Origin: Muricea muricata
Lineage: Eukaryota > Cnidaria > Anthozoa > Malacalcyonacea > Plexauridae
Direction of reading: 5' to 3'
Length of the DNA: 64,000 nt
NCBI GenBank assembly: GCA_963855995.1
Contig: OY979729.1
Span: 8,078,115-8,142,114, forward strand
The translations under genes were made by a program, and so were the position numbers. The first letter of the stretch is position 1; each line of letters begins with the position of its first letter. The notes beneath the pieces were generated by a model that was given only the letters and a program-made list of their open reading frames with translations, was not told the origin of the DNA and made no database searches. Below are positions 18,801 through 25,964 of this stretch, piece after piece.

Positions 18801-21788
18801 TGCAAATGGTCTTTTGAATTATTATTGAAATGCTATTTATATCCGCTTGTGTTTTATTACGTTCTGAGGTGATGATGATAGACCTTTTGTGACGGACAAA
18901 TCATTATACAGGGTGTCCCAAAAAACCCTGGAACATTAACAAATTAATTATGTATACTCTTTAAAAATTTTGCGTGGAATATATGGAGGGTATGACACGA
19001 AGATCTAGTGGGGCTCAAAGATTTGACTATATTTTTTCTCACCACTAACTTCGCGTTTACGACAACTTTAAACTTTTTGCTTCGCCAAAGTATAGCAAAT
19101 CTAACGAAGTAAAAAAGTAAATATGAAACAAAAATCATACTTCGTTACAAGTAAAAAGTGGCTCATAAAAAATGACTTCGTTCAAGTAAATACATAGGCC
19201 GCCCGAAAAGTGCGTGTAAAATTTTTCGCGAGCTGCAAGCGCCATTCAGGAAAGTCATTGTATATATTATAAATACATAAGGTTGGCAACTTTATTCCAG
19301 TTTACAAACATACGACTTTAAACAAACACAAAATACTTCGCACAGTTAAGGGAAACATGATAAAAATTAGCTATACCACATTAAACCCTGATAATCTTTT
19401 CTGTGTACAAACTAATAAATTTGTTCTCAATGTCGACACCAGAAAGCTGAAAAATTTGCATGTATTTTTTTTGTTTTGAAAAAAATTGCTGTCCTGATGT
19501 GGGCAGCGAGAGGGTGTCTTACGCGTGATATTTTTTAAATGATTTGTGTTATCCAAATGGCTGAAAAAACAGAACCGTGAACCGTTTATTTTTTCAACCA
19601 ATGGTAAATACTGATTTTACTTAATGGACCATTCCCCAGTTAGACAAACTTTTAAATTCGAAAACAATTTTAGTACAGTTGAAAGAGCTTCCTGAGTTGA
19701 GTGAAATTGGTTGTAAAATATTGTAAAATGTGGAAATATAGTAAAAATGTAAAGTTTGCGAACTTTGTACACTTTTGTATTACGCGGGAAAAGCGTTACC
19801 ACATATTTTCCACATTTTACAATATTCTGCAACCAAACTTGACAATGGACAATTTGCATAGTACATTAACATTCGATCTAGGAAAAAAGAACAAAAGCAT
19901 TTACTACAGCTAGAAAGAGGGTCCTAAGATTAGTAGAATTGCAGAGTTTGGTGGCGAAATGTTGTAATTTTCGCGGCAATTTTAGCTCATAAATGGTAAC
20001 TTTTTCCGCGCGTAGTACAAATATTTACAAAATTTGCAAACTTCGCAGGGCTATATTTTCCGTATTTTACAACCTTTCGTCACCAATCTTTGCATGTCTA
20101 TACTTATTCTAAGATGCTCTTTCAACTTTAGAAAGACTTCGTTCTTCCTGCCTATAGTTCAACCTTTTAGTCTATTATGCAATCTTGACAATTGTATGAA
20201 ATTTAGCATGCTCTTTCCGGCTGTGCTAATTGTTTTCCGAACTCAAAAGTTTATCTAATAGGGAAATGGTCCATTTAAGTAACGAAAACCGAAGTAAATT
20301 TACTTCATTGTTGGCTAATATAACTGTCTGCTATATAATGATTAAACCGTCAATCAATTATGATTCTCTCGTACTTAACTCAATTATGTTGACTAATTTT
20401 TAGAGGGTATGATGTGTCTCTATTCCCAGTGGAAGTCACAGAAATGTTGTAAATTATTTAATGCTCTCTATAATGCTCTGACCACTAAGCTGCGGGAGAT
20501 AGCTAAGTGTGCATTGGCATCGCAAAAGCGTAGAACCTGTACTGCTATTTACATTCAAGCATGATGCAGGAACTATTTCACGCGTGTTTGTTCACGTTTG
20601 AAACGTAACGTCTCACGTCCAAGAAAACGTTTTGCTACTTTTTCGGCAAGTTCACTGGCTTTATACAGCGTGTTTTTCTCATTACTCAGAAACACTCAAC
20701 GACAGAGAATCCTACGAGTGCAAATTCGAATTGGCTAAACTCACAGAGCATTTTCAACAGATCAGTCCAGCCTCGTCCCCGGCGCTTTGATGTTCTTGTG
20801 ATGTTAATTCTACGGCAGTGCGTGGCGCGAGTCATGCGCGCGCGATTTATTTGTTATGCATGTGTGCGTTGGGAAGCGCCTGGCAGACACCGTATCAAAA
20901 ACTGGAGCGGACGTATTATTTTCAAATTGCTTGCCCGGAGACGATCTAATTTTTGTTAGAAATGGAAAATGTCGAGGGTTATTTGAAAACAATATCCACA
21001 GAAGGCAAATTCATGTAAATTTCTTCTTATAAATATTCAAATAGGTTTATAAACATTATCTTTGCGTGTTGCCGGTCAAGATTGATTACATTGCATAGGA
21101 TATAAATACGTCTTATTATTGTCCTGATTTTCCTCGATCATTGTACATAAATGGGACTATGTTTTATATATTTTTTGTTTACTCGTAAAAATAGTGAAAA
21201 TATTGGGGGAAGAGGTTCAATTTTTGGCGATATTTAATTGACTTTAGTGACAGCTCTGGGGATGAAGATCGGAGCTCAATGCGATGATGTCATTGCGCTC
21301 GAAAAAGTCATCTTTTCAACACAACTATCGTTAAGAACACCCTTTTCTCATTTCCAAAGGTCTGGAGGACTGGCCTTTCTAAGCCAGTAATCACCATGAT
21401 AAGCACCGAGATAATATCTTCGTGAAGGCTCATATTAGCATATTTGTACATCCGCCATTTTGAATACGGTTTCTGCCAGGCGCTTTCTCGACAATTTTCT
21501 CATTATCTCCCACGTATGTGTGTCCGCCATAGAACATCAAAGCGCCGGGAGTAGGACAAGTCTACTTCAAACGTGAACAAACGCGTGAAGTAGTTCATGG
21601 CATCATGCTTGAACGTAAATGGCAGTAATTGATAAAGAGTTTTCCTCAACTTTTCTCAGCTTCAATTTCGACAATGCTTGATTATACAAAGAAACATTTT
21701 ATCTTCCATTTTCAGCACGGTAATTGCTACGAACTTACTTTTGGTGGATGAGATCATGAAAGCTGGTATGTCGTCCTTGAAAGGATAG
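694..21788 (+). CDS. CCT6: T-complex protein 1 subunit zeta (CCT6), last four exons
   Basis: This is the 3' part of the gene for the zeta subunit of the cytosolic chaperonin TRiC/CCT, the double-ring ATPase that folds actin, tubulin and other proteins. Joining 694-875, 16239-16325, 18390-18511 and 21716-21788 gives about 154 residues that match the end of animal CCT6 (family length about 530) collinearly. They begin in the [13 protein letters not shown] block, pass through VVPGAGA (the C-terminal equatorial motif of group II chaperonins), [22 protein letters not shown] and LLVDEIM, and end [12 protein letters not shown]. Every junction is GT-AG and the phases agree (exon ends in phases 0, 0 and 2). 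The first exon needs one base from an upstream exon, so the gene starts left of the window. Introns are 15.4, 1.9 and 3.2 kb; the first hosts another gene and many MITEs. No frameshift or missing residue was seen. Identification is from remembered family sequence and is very secure. Confidence 0.97.
880..1355. other. CCT6 intron, no feature seen
   Basis: AT-rich intronic sequence with a short T-run near 1008. No repeat pairing or coding exon was recognised. Confidence 0.5.
1361..2160. mobile_element. Outer inverted-repeat MITE carrying a nested element
   Basis: About 85-base arms at 1361-1445 and 2076-2158 are inverted copies: agctatttcaa(tta)aggttgtcc, then aaaagcgtaaac, then gatgRYggattatt on each side. 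The arms are roughly 85% alike. The element at 1485-2003 sits inside, so this outer copy inserted first. No ORF suggests a transposase, so it is non-autonomous. Confidence 0.75.
1485..2003. mobile_element. Harbinger-like MITE (TAA target duplication)
   Basis: Terminal inverted repeats of about 55 bases start gcctgtttacatg, continue with aggtagggtgaccctag, and end at gctagggtaac near each inner edge. Both flanks carry TAA (1482-1484 and 2004-2006), the 3-bp TWA duplication typical of PIF/Harbinger elements. The interior is rich in further copies of the near-palindrome tagggttaccctat, giving a repeated internal pattern. It is nested in the element at 1361-2160. Confidence 0.8.
2703..3477. mobile_element. 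Possible MITE with short TIR (TTTAGCCAGGGGT)
   Basis: A 13-base inverted repeat, tttagccaggggt at 2703 and acccctggctaaa ending near 3477, brackets about 775 bases. The interior has several inverted copies of acacggaaaa/ttttccgtgttta and a pair of palindromes (ttcacatgtgaa, ctcacatgtgag) near 3035-3075 that recur at 14305-14345. The target duplication is unclear, so the boundaries are tentative. Confidence 0.45.
4165..4385 (+). repeat. Dispersed repeat, second copy
   Basis: This is the partner of 330-575 in opposite orientation. The core is a perfect short hairpin, tactcgctatctattcctcg facing gatagatagcgagta, at about 4208-4246. No open reading frame of interest is present. Confidence 0.7.
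4490..4525 (-). repeat. Hammerhead-ribozyme-like core in a repeat
   Basis: On the minus strand the bases from 4523 down to 4497 read CTGATGA, T, GACT, a 7-base loop, AGTC, then GAAA, followed by GCTAG. This is the arrangement of the conserved hammerhead core: CUGAUGA, a closed stem II, then GAAA. Stems I and III and a cleavage triplet could not be established. Such motifs are known in Penelope-like retroelements and in other repeats. Similar but weaker cores occur at 12712-12765, 28845-28910 and 37650-37735; 33588-33640 has only the downstream half. Confidence 0.4.
5403..5500. repeat. Fragment of hairpin MITE family B
   Basis: The stretch reading acagctggaaaaagcat, then aagtttggtggcgaaatg, matches the inner arms of the family at 19625, 35524 and 36396. 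It is a truncated copy only. Confidence 0.5.
5640..6355. other. CCT6 intron, no gene
   Basis: Short C-runs occur near 5642 and 6060. The 60-codon ORF at 5712 has no recognisable features. Nothing else was supported. Confidence 0.4.
6590..6932. repeat. Dispersed repeat and imperfect hairpin
   Basis: Bases 6650-6780 (gccagttcgccgtttcta, then atgcgtaatgcgacat) match 35415-35520 in the same orientation. The following 6784-6932 form an imperfect hairpin with ends near aagccccttttattacacga and tcgtgtaaaggctt. The 117-codon minus-strand ORF here is repeat-derived; a related frame occurs at the 35.4-kb copy. Confidence 0.5.
7900..8407. mobile_element. Mariner-like non-autonomous element (TA duplication)
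   Basis: Inverted ends of about 40 bases read CAGGTGTCCTAAAAAAAC on the left and, reversed, CAGGGTGTCCCAAAAAAC on the right. Both continue into CCAAAAACTATTGAAA. TA flanks each side (7898-7899 and 8408-8409). The 508-bp body has no transposase frame. Ends of the same general type (CAGGGTGTCCCAAAAAA) recur near 17650 and 18908, and in diverged form at both ends of 41584-42694. Confidence 0.75.
8490..8620. repeat. Diverged copy of the TTA-flanked hairpin family at 25368
   Basis: It shares cttcaatcgtatcgta, cgaaatg and gatacgta-type blocks with the arms of 25368-25498. Short ORFs on both strands in this stretch are incidental. Confidence 0.35.
8970..12700. other. CCT6 intron, mostly featureless
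   Basis: No coding exon was recognised. Near 9540-9730 the sequence is rich in caatgttg/attgtt words, like the denser block at 37835-38150. Near 10100-10200 an imperfect inverted pair (cccacgcag / ctgcgtggg) brackets about 70 bases. A short TA run lies near 11784. Confidence 0.4.
12712..12765 (-). repeat. Hammerhead-like repeat remnant
   Basis: The minus strand contains CTGTTAAAGACCCGAGC, then GGACCGAAAGCTTTGCG. This is the same family as 28845-28910 (CTGATAAAGATCCGAGC, then CGAAAGCCTTGCG). The core has a mutation in CTGATRA here, so it is a decayed copy. Confidence 0.35.
12788..12904. mobile_element. hAT-type hairpin MITE beside the cysteine-rich peptide gene
   Basis: Two 44-base arms (12788-12831 and 12860-12903) are inverted copies with two or three mismatches. 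Both begin ATAGGCGGC and run into cattcag/ctgaatt-type and gtgtgtagtttcatatag blocks. The direct repeat CTTTGACC lies at 12780-12787 and 12905-12912, an 8-bp duplication as made by hAT elements. The element is 117 bp and ends 33 bases before the start codon at 12938, so it may sit in that gene's promoter, 5' UTR or leader intron. Confidence 0.85.
12916..12936 (+). promoter_or_regulatory. Candidate 3' splice acceptor just before a start codon
   Basis: A pyrimidine-rich run (ttttaccttcttcctcgtag) ends in AG one base before the ATG at 12938. It has the form of a strong 3' splice site. It could join a short upstream leader exon or receive a trans-spliced leader; no donor could be assigned. Confidence 0.4.
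12938..13183 (+). CDS. Secreted eight-cysteine peptide, unknown family
   Basis: This 81-residue precursor starts with a clear signal peptide (residues 1 to about 25: basic Lys2, then a hydrophobic [15 protein letters not shown] core, ending near GLAQG). The mature part of about 55 residues has eight cysteines spaced C-x4-C-x6-C-x3-C-x5-C-x2-C-x6-C-x4-C, consistent with four disulphides. A basic tail with [12 protein letters not shown] may be a processing site or a charged C-terminus. The ATG is the first in frame and directly follows a splice-acceptor-like sequence. A stop and two AATAAA signals follow closely, so the coding part is one exon. The gene lies inside CCT6 intron 1 on the same strand. 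I do not recognise the family. Antimicrobial, toxin-like and signalling roles are all possible, and none is shown. Confidence 0.72.
   Translation: MKISMITAGIVVVFLASVPFHGLAQGSTCYLVKCHSYFVACMERCETVKACYNCIRWKWSCIAKHCPQWGSRSRRSAAKSS
13221..13241 (+). terminator. Polyadenylation signals of the nested peptide gene
   Basis: Two AATAAA hexamers at 13221-13226 and 13236-13241 lie 38 and 53 bases after the TGA stop. They support a complete independent transcript inside the CCT6 intron. They would also need to be ignored by CCT6 transcription. Confidence 0.6.
13250..13790. other. CCT6 intron, nothing recognised
   Basis: AT-rich sequence without repeats or exons that I could support. Confidence 0.4.
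13799..14062 (+). mobile_element. tRNA-Glu-derived SINE
   Basis: The head (13799-13867) resembles tRNA-Glu. The A box TGGTGTAGTGG is at 13807-13817, a CTTTCAC anticodon-loop-like heptamer at 13831-13837 (anticodon TTC), and the B box AGTTCTATCCC at 13851-13861. The body then contains the block cgtgggttttctgcgggtac followed by ggtttcctcccac (13923-13958). I recall this block as a deeply conserved central SINE domain in cnidarians and deuterostomes. An A-rich tail (gataaaataaat) ends it. A fragment of the same body recurs at 63613-63690. The 97-codon minus-strand ORF across it is incidental. Confidence 0.75.
14300..14690. repeat. Chimeric repeat: family C end joined to family B end
   Basis: Bases 14305-14480 match 39125-39270 (cgcttttcaaac, then taccagatttatttctcgt). 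From about 14490 the sequence switches to the right half of family B (cgcgcgtaattcaaat, tatattttccgtattt, ccaccaaactttgcaa), as at 19960-20130. The 121-codon ORF here is repeat-derived. Confidence 0.55.
14700..15470. other. CCT6 intron, nothing recognised
   Basis: AT-rich sequence; no exon, repeat pair or RNA was supported. Confidence 0.4.
15475..15658. mobile_element. hAT-type hairpin MITE with perfect 8-bp duplication
   Basis: The left end reads CAGGGCCGTGGCTAAAGCGT and the right end, reversed, CAGGGCAGTAGCTAGAGCGT. The arms run about 80 bases through taattgggg, atattcatatattcgtg and actaatttcttttgaaat. TTTTTATG is duplicated exactly at 15467-15474 and 15659-15666. The CAGGGC terminus and 8-bp duplication fit hAT. 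It is 184 bp and non-autonomous. Confidence 0.9.
15824..16110. repeat. Inverted repeat with telomere-like core
   Basis: Arms at about 15824-15900 and 16045-16110 share, inverted, the blocks agctcctc, gcctctg and gaatttac. Between them, 15995-16038 is a run of degenerate TTAGGG words (gattagtttcggattagg, tttagggttaggattagg). It resembles a short interstitial telomeric stretch or an element with a telomere-like interior. Confidence 0.5.
16239..16325 (+). CDS. CCT6: CCT6 exon, VLAQNSG block
   Basis: This exon is 87 nt (29 codons), with phase 0 at both ends, acceptor tatgtag and donor cag|gtata. It encodes [18 protein letters not shown] followed by [11 protein letters not shown], collinear with CCT6 directly after the LGIQ end of the previous exon. 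It was too short to appear as a long ORF and was found by homology. Confidence 0.95.
16330..17615. other. CCT6 intron, minor repeats only
   Basis: A short tandem of gattgaaattaaatgg words occurs at 17190-17265. A CAGGGTGCCCCAAAA end near 16845 could be the far end of a mariner-like element that closes at 17667, but its TA duplication is missing on the left. Confidence 0.35.
17640..17667. repeat. Mariner-like terminal fragment
   Basis: The end reads ttttttggaacaccctg and is followed by TA. It matches the ends at 7900-8407 and 18908. Only one end is convincing. Confidence 0.4.
17806..18185. mobile_element. TA-flanked foldback MITE with a third internal arm
   Basis: The outer arms (about 17806-17960 and 18035-18185) are inverted copies starting CCAAAGTGTAGAGAGTAC and containing aaagagggacag and gcttgcgtgatgattcgtca. 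TA lies on both sides (17804-17805 and 18186-18187). A third, shorter copy of the gggcactggctaggaRcatg segment sits at about 17977-18020 in the orientation of the right arm. No transposase is present. Confidence 0.8.
18390..18511 (+). CDS. CCT6: CCT6 exon, GVWDNY block
   Basis: The acceptor is ttatttag and the donor is ctcctg|gtaag. The frame reads [19 protein letters not shown], then [15 protein letters not shown], and the last two bases (tg) start a Cys codon completed by the next exon. An ATG-initiated ORF overlapping its end (18466-18678) is in another frame and is a shadow. Confidence 0.95.
18906..18940. repeat. Mariner-like terminal fragment
   Basis: TA followed by CAGGGTGTCCCAAAAAACCC is a clear element end, but no matching right end was found before 20 kb. 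It is probably a truncated copy. Confidence 0.45.
19625..20274. mobile_element. Hairpin MITE family B, double copy
   Basis: The ends read TGGACCATTCCCC on the left and, reversed, TGGACCATTTCCC on the right, beside TTAA (19621-19624 and 20275-20278, with one extra T). Inside, a left arm (cagttagacaaacttt, ttgtaaaatattgtaaaatg, tttgtattacgcggg) is followed by a partial right arm to about 19855. A second right-hand half runs from 19890 to 20270. This suggests one copy inserted in, or recombined with, another. Related copies are at 35524 and 36396. Confidence 0.65.
20541..21627. mobile_element. Non-autonomous element with interrupted inverted repeats
   Basis: Arms at 20541-20605 and 21560-21627 pair (catttacRttcaagcatgatg, gtttgttcacgtttgaa). 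A second paired block lies further in (ccggcgctttgatgttct at 20779-20796, its reverse at 21531-21548). The left arm is interrupted by about 170 bases that are absent on the right. Length is about 1.1 kb, in the last CCT6 intron. No coding frame was recognised. Confidence 0.65.
21716..21788 (+). CDS. CCT6: CCT6 terminal exon with stop codon
   Basis: After the acceptor ttttcag, one base completes the Cys codon, then [20 protein letters not shown] and LKG-TAG follow. The stop is at 21786-21788. The normal CCT6 C-terminus has the same length and ending, so the copy appears functional. Confidence 0.96.
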
Positions 21789-21836
21789 TTAAACATTTAG
21801 CAACAAAGTTAGTGCCCTGGATGAAATTATTGTTCT

Positions 21837-21842
21837 AATAAA
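21837..21842 (+). terminator. Polyadenylation signal of CCT6
   Basis: An AATAAA hexamer lies 49 bases after the CCT6 stop codon. It is the first canonical signal downstream and implies a short 3' UTR of roughly 70-80 nt. Confidence 0.65.
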
Positions 21843-21849
21843 ATGTTTG

Positions 21850-22175
21850 CTGTCGCGTAAAGCAATTCAACTGAGTTCGCGATTGTTTATGTTCAAATTT
21901 TTAACTCGTTTTGAGAAATTTTGGACTTGGGACTAATAAATTGAATTTATAATTTTCAAAGCTACAAGCGTGCATTATGGTCTCACAATGCACGCGCGTT
22001 AGCCAGTCAAATTGCTCGTTATATCGCACTAAAATTATAAAAATATTTATCGCACATTTGTGTGATAATGGTGACATAAAAACGAATTAAGGGTCTTGTG
22101 ATATCGTTTTTTGTCCCGCTAAAAACGTCGCTATCAAATCAAAGATGGCGTCTGACTCGAGGATCCTAGTACAGT
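21850..22175. other. Intergenic, nothing recognised
   Basis: Downstream flank of CCT6. No repeat or gene was supported. Confidence 0.4.
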
Positions 22176-22182
22176 AAAAGTT

Positions 22183-22532
22183 GGGTCATGGCTTTATAGG
22201 ATACCCTAAAGGTCGAAATGTTGAGAGAGCACTGGGACCGAGTTGCCCCTGTGTTTTGTGTATTTCTCACTCACTGGAACTGTATCTACTTCACCAAATT
22301 TAGCTAAAGACGAGTCCGAAGGGCGAGTAATGATTGTCGCGCTACGCGCTCCCTCTTTTGCTAAATTTGGTGAAGTAGATACAGTCCCAGCGAGTGAGAA
22401 ATGTGACAACCCAAGAATGACTCGATATTGATAGTTATTATCTGTATAGAGGTACACAAAACACAGGGGCAACTCGGTCCCAGTGCTCTCTCGACATTTC
22501 GACCTTTAAGGTATCCTATAAAGCCATGACCC
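22183..22532. mobile_element. Hairpin MITE with perfect 8-bp duplication TAAAAGTT
   Basis: A near-complete palindrome of 350 bp: the arms start GGGTCATGGCTTTATAGGAT and extend through cgaaatgt, gagagcactgggaccgagtt and ctaaatttggtgaagtag. TAAAAGTT is duplicated exactly at 22175-22182 and 22533-22540. The 8-bp duplication points to hAT or a related superfamily. Similar ORFs on both strands here are products of the palindrome. Confidence 0.88.
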
Positions 22533-22544
22533 TAAAAGTTGACA

Positions 22545-23370
22545 GCTAAAATGTAGGAAATCTGTGATAACATTATGACACAGTCCCAATAACAGAATCA
22601 AATTTTGGACCCTGTATGATCGTGATACATCACCAGTGTGGCTATAACTTGGTGATACGCATTTTCTCGCTCTCGTCACGTGGCAGTTTGTCGTATTAGA
22701 CGAGGTCTATGTGATGTAGGGTATCGAAAATGGTCAAATTCAAGGTGGGTGTTATCACTTCAGGTGAAAGCCATTTCGCGATGCCCACGTACATACCCGC
22801 GTGAATGTCCCGCGGAACACCATTTTTGCAGGAAATATCTGATTGGTAAAATAGAATTCTGTTTCGCAAGCGCTGTAATTATACAGAAAAAATAAAATAC
22901 TGGAGGTGAGTATTCTTATCTTCTTGTTCTGCCCGACTAATTTTTTTTTAAATATCAGTTGTTAGGCAAAAATAGTAATTCTTCTAAATAAACCTATTCC
23001 AGCGCCCACTTTTGAGGCCATCTGGCCAACGCGGCATTTTCATGAAAGTCGTTCATTCATATACATCATTTTACGCCAAGGCAAGAAATATTTTAGCGTG
23101 CAGTTTTGTAAAGTTTGTGCAGTATTAATTGAAGAGTGCGCAGTATTGAATGTGATAATGTGCAATATTGAAATTTGAAATGCTTCCTCAAATGGAATAT
23201 GACGCATGTATTTGGAGATATCGAAGCTTGCAGATATGCGGAATACCCAAGGAAAATGTCAAGGGAAATGTACCTGACACAACCAAGCAAGATTCCACGT
23301 GAAAGCACAATTAGCAAGTTTAATGAAAAAGCTTGAATGCGCAGCCCATGATAAACTTTTTATCATACAG
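22545..23370. other. Intergenic, nothing recognised
   Basis: No supported exon. A 71-codon ORF at 22680 has five cysteines but no recognisable domain or signal peptide. Confidence 0.35.
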
Positions 23371-23588
23371 AAAGGCCCTGTCACACAGTGCAATTTTTCG
23401 TGCAACTTGCAATGGAATTCTACTCTTGGGAGATGCAAAATTGGCAAATACATGTTTCCATGCATCACAGTTTGCCAATATATTTTTAACATACCAAAGA
23501 TTTGTCCCAAATTTTTACATCTCTTAAGAGTAGAATTAAGAATTGTGTTGCAAGTTGCAAGAAAAATTGCACCGTGTGACAGGGCCTT
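23371..23588. mobile_element. MITE with AAGGCCCTGTCACAC ends
   Basis: The left end AAGGCCCTGTCACACAGTGC and the reversed right end TAAGGCCCTGTCACACGGTGC pair over about 40 bases, both continuing to tgcaacttgcaa. The middle holds tctactcttgggagatg and its inverted partner catctcttaagagtaga. A second copy at 60002-60550 is interrupted by another element. The 155-codon ORF covering it is not a gene. Confidence 0.75.
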
Positions 23589-23589
23589 A

Positions 23590-24530
23590 AAAAGAAACGA
23601 CGTTCTGGAGCACAGGCCTATTTATGTTCTTACTTCTGAAATAATTACAACGCTAAACACTGCTAGCGAATACAAGCGTCTATGTATCGTTATAAATTGT
23701 TGCATTATTTATAAATTGATTGATTGGATCATCTTTTCATTCTTGTCGATTCTCACAAATTTTTAAAGTTTCAATATTTTTCGGGTCAATGAAGTGTGCT
23801 GTATTGAAGATTCCTTAGGATAGCAGGGCTATTTAAGGTTGTGGGGGTTAGGTGGAAGCCCCCTCCCCCAATTTTCACAAATTTTTCATTTGAGGGGGAA
23901 TTACCCCTGACCTATTTTATTTTGAGCTTGAGGTATACATAGCATTTAATGATAATGTCAGTACATAGCCATTATTATGTCAAAGACAATGAATCAGAGT
24001 TGTGCGGGCAATTTGGCATATCATTTATATTCAGTAAGAAAAAAAGGAACCAAGAATAGATCCTTGCGGAGAACCGCATTAAACTAATTTTGTTGTGGGT
24101 GCGCTAGTTTATCATCGGGGCAGGGGGGGATGCTAGGCAAGTAATTTCTGTTTTCCAGAACATTTAGGCAATTAAAATATAAAATATCTTTCATGCAAGT
24201 TTTTTCAGGGATTATTTACGGGTGGGGGGGGGGGGGGGTGAATAGGCTTCGCTAATCCGATAATCCGCAAAAAATGTACTAAAGTTGCAAACCCGAGAAT
24301 ATTTGGGATAAAATCCGGATCAATGAAGATCCCAAAATGGCCACGGTTTCCATGTTTTCTCAAGAATTCTAAGGTGTCCCTATCTGCCATATCTAAACAA
24401 AACTACATAATCCGTTAGAGAAAAAAAAAACAAAGTAAGTCCGCAATCCGTCATATTTTCAGGATCCGGCAAAAAAACTTTGGTTAATCCGAATAAGTTA
24501 TTGGCTTAAATCCAATACGGTTCGACCCGA
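23590..24530. other. Intergenic with a G-run
   Basis: Contains a G-run near 24223-24238 and a smaller one near 24120. No gene or repeat pair was recognised. Confidence 0.4.
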
Positions 24531-24532
24531 AA

Positions 24533-24646
24533 CCCCTCCCCCTCCCCCTCCCCCTCCCCCTCCCCCTCCCCCTCCCCCTCCCCCTCCCCCTCCCCCTCCC
24601 CCTCCCCCTCCCCCTCCCCCTCCCCCTCCCCCTCCCCCTCCCCCCT
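24533..24646. repeat. (CCCCCT)n microsatellite, about 19 units
   Basis: A nearly uninterrupted hexanucleotide run on the + strand; the minus strand is (AGGGGG)n. Each unit supplies a run of five Gs, so the minus strand could form stacked G-quadruplexes. It gives a spurious arginine-glycine frame on the minus strand. Confidence 0.95.
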
Positions 24647-24659
24647 TTCTTACCGATAT

Positions 24660-25360
24660 TCAAAGCGAACATTTTTTTTCAAACATTTTCATTTACAATT
24701 TCCAAGCAAACTCAATGATGTACTGAAATAAGCGTGCATCACTTGTGTTCAAAATTTTCAATTATAAAACTATCAAAGACATTTAATGCGATATATAACA
24801 AGTCCTGTTGACCATGGGCTTAATTAATAAGCCTGCTCGATCTGTAGTCGCGTTACAGACTGAAATATTTGTTCTCTCTCGTAAGCTACATCTAGAAAAC
24901 CGGAGAACCTTTCAAAACGTGTCAGAAACGTAGTTTTGTTGTGATCACGTCAACAGCGCCACCGTTGGCATTGACCTGCTATGCACATGGTCGTTGTGCT
25001 AATATTTTAAGCTGTTGATAAAAATACCTCCAAGGTTTCTTAAAATATCTCCCGTCCCCATGCTCGTCATTTCTGCCATGCTGTGCGGCCTTTCAACCTT
25101 AATTTACACTGGCAATAAATTCTCGATCATTCTTGTACACTTGCCAAACATTCGAAATATTTCAAAACGACGTCGAAAGTGCGTGCTGAGTGGAAGATCA
25201 CGATTTGAAAGATAAGTAGCGACGCACTTCGAAGGTAAGCTCTGGGTTCTTTATTTGAAGAATATTGTCCTAAGAAGTAGGAAAGTGGGAATAAAAGTGT
25301 TTTGTTGTGTTATTCTCACAACCCTGGACTAGTGCATTCGGAAAACTCGAAATTCCTCCG
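24660..25360. other. Intergenic, nothing recognised
   Basis: Short ORFs only. No conserved exon or inverted repeat was supported. Confidence 0.4.
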
Positions 25361-25367
25361 TCCTTTA

Positions 25368-25498
25368 GAGCCCGTTTTTCGCTTTAACCGTATCGCAGCG
25401 CATTTCATTGTGTTCATAGCAATTGTTCTACCTGAGTGTTCACGAAACAATGAAATACGCTACATTTCGCTACGATACGATTGAAGTGGAAAACAGAC
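25368..25498. mobile_element. Short hairpin MITE with TTA duplication
   Basis: The arms pair from GAGCCCGTTTTTCGC and ccgtatcgcagcgcatttca on the left to gaaatacgctacatttcgct, acgatacg and gtggaaaacagac on the right. TTA stands at 25365-25367 and 25499-25501, fitting a Harbinger-type TWA duplication. A diverged relative is at 8490-8620. Confidence 0.6.
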
Positions 25499-25853
25499 TT
25501 AATAGATCATCCTTAATGCTCTGTAATTAATAATTACTTGTTGTTTATTAATTATTTGATGTTTATATTACACTTTCATCCAGGCTTAGCGGACTTTAAG
25601 GTCATTGGTTATTCGCGCAATTACTGTATAATGCGCAAAAAATGTAACCTACATATACACAAGTCATTTAAAGGCCTTTAAAGAAATTGTTTTGGCGCGC
25701 GCAAGTGATCAAAGCTACAACAAGCGTCTCAGCTGGAGAGCGATGAGAGAATTCTAATGAAGTCAACTGTCACCACATGAAGGGGAAATGGATATCACTT
25801 GACCTTTTGTTACCTTGACTGCATTGTTTTCAATTTGTTCTATTTCATATTAG

Positions 25854-25960
25854 AATCAAAATATCTCGTGGAGACGTTTGCCGTATTTGGCGCAAACCAC
25901 TTGGCCTGTTTTGTGAAAGGCGAAAACATCAGGACGGATCTTCTGTCACGCTTCTCAAAG
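25854..25960 (+). CDS. Possible orphan coding exon, unidentified
   Basis: This 107-nt segment follows a pyrimidine-rich stretch ending atattag and stops at a canonical donor (ctcaaag|gtaaaa). Its open frame is protein-like (ends SRFSK, with VFGANHLACFVKGEN in the middle), phase 2 at the start and 0 at the end. I do not recognise the family and found no partner exon nearby. It could be a real exon of an unseen gene, a decayed exon or chance. Confidence 0.25.
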
Positions 25961-25964
25961 GTAA

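Noticed and set aside
22206-22472. Similar ORFs on both strands (88 and 62 residues)
   Set aside because: They arise from the palindrome of the MITE at 22183-22532.
23299-23766. 155-residue ORF
   Set aside because: It lies mostly in the MITE at 23371-23588, whose second copy does not keep the frame.
24484-24672. 62-residue arginine-glycine-rich ORF on the minus strand
   Set aside because: It is simply the translation of the (AGGGGG)n microsatellite.
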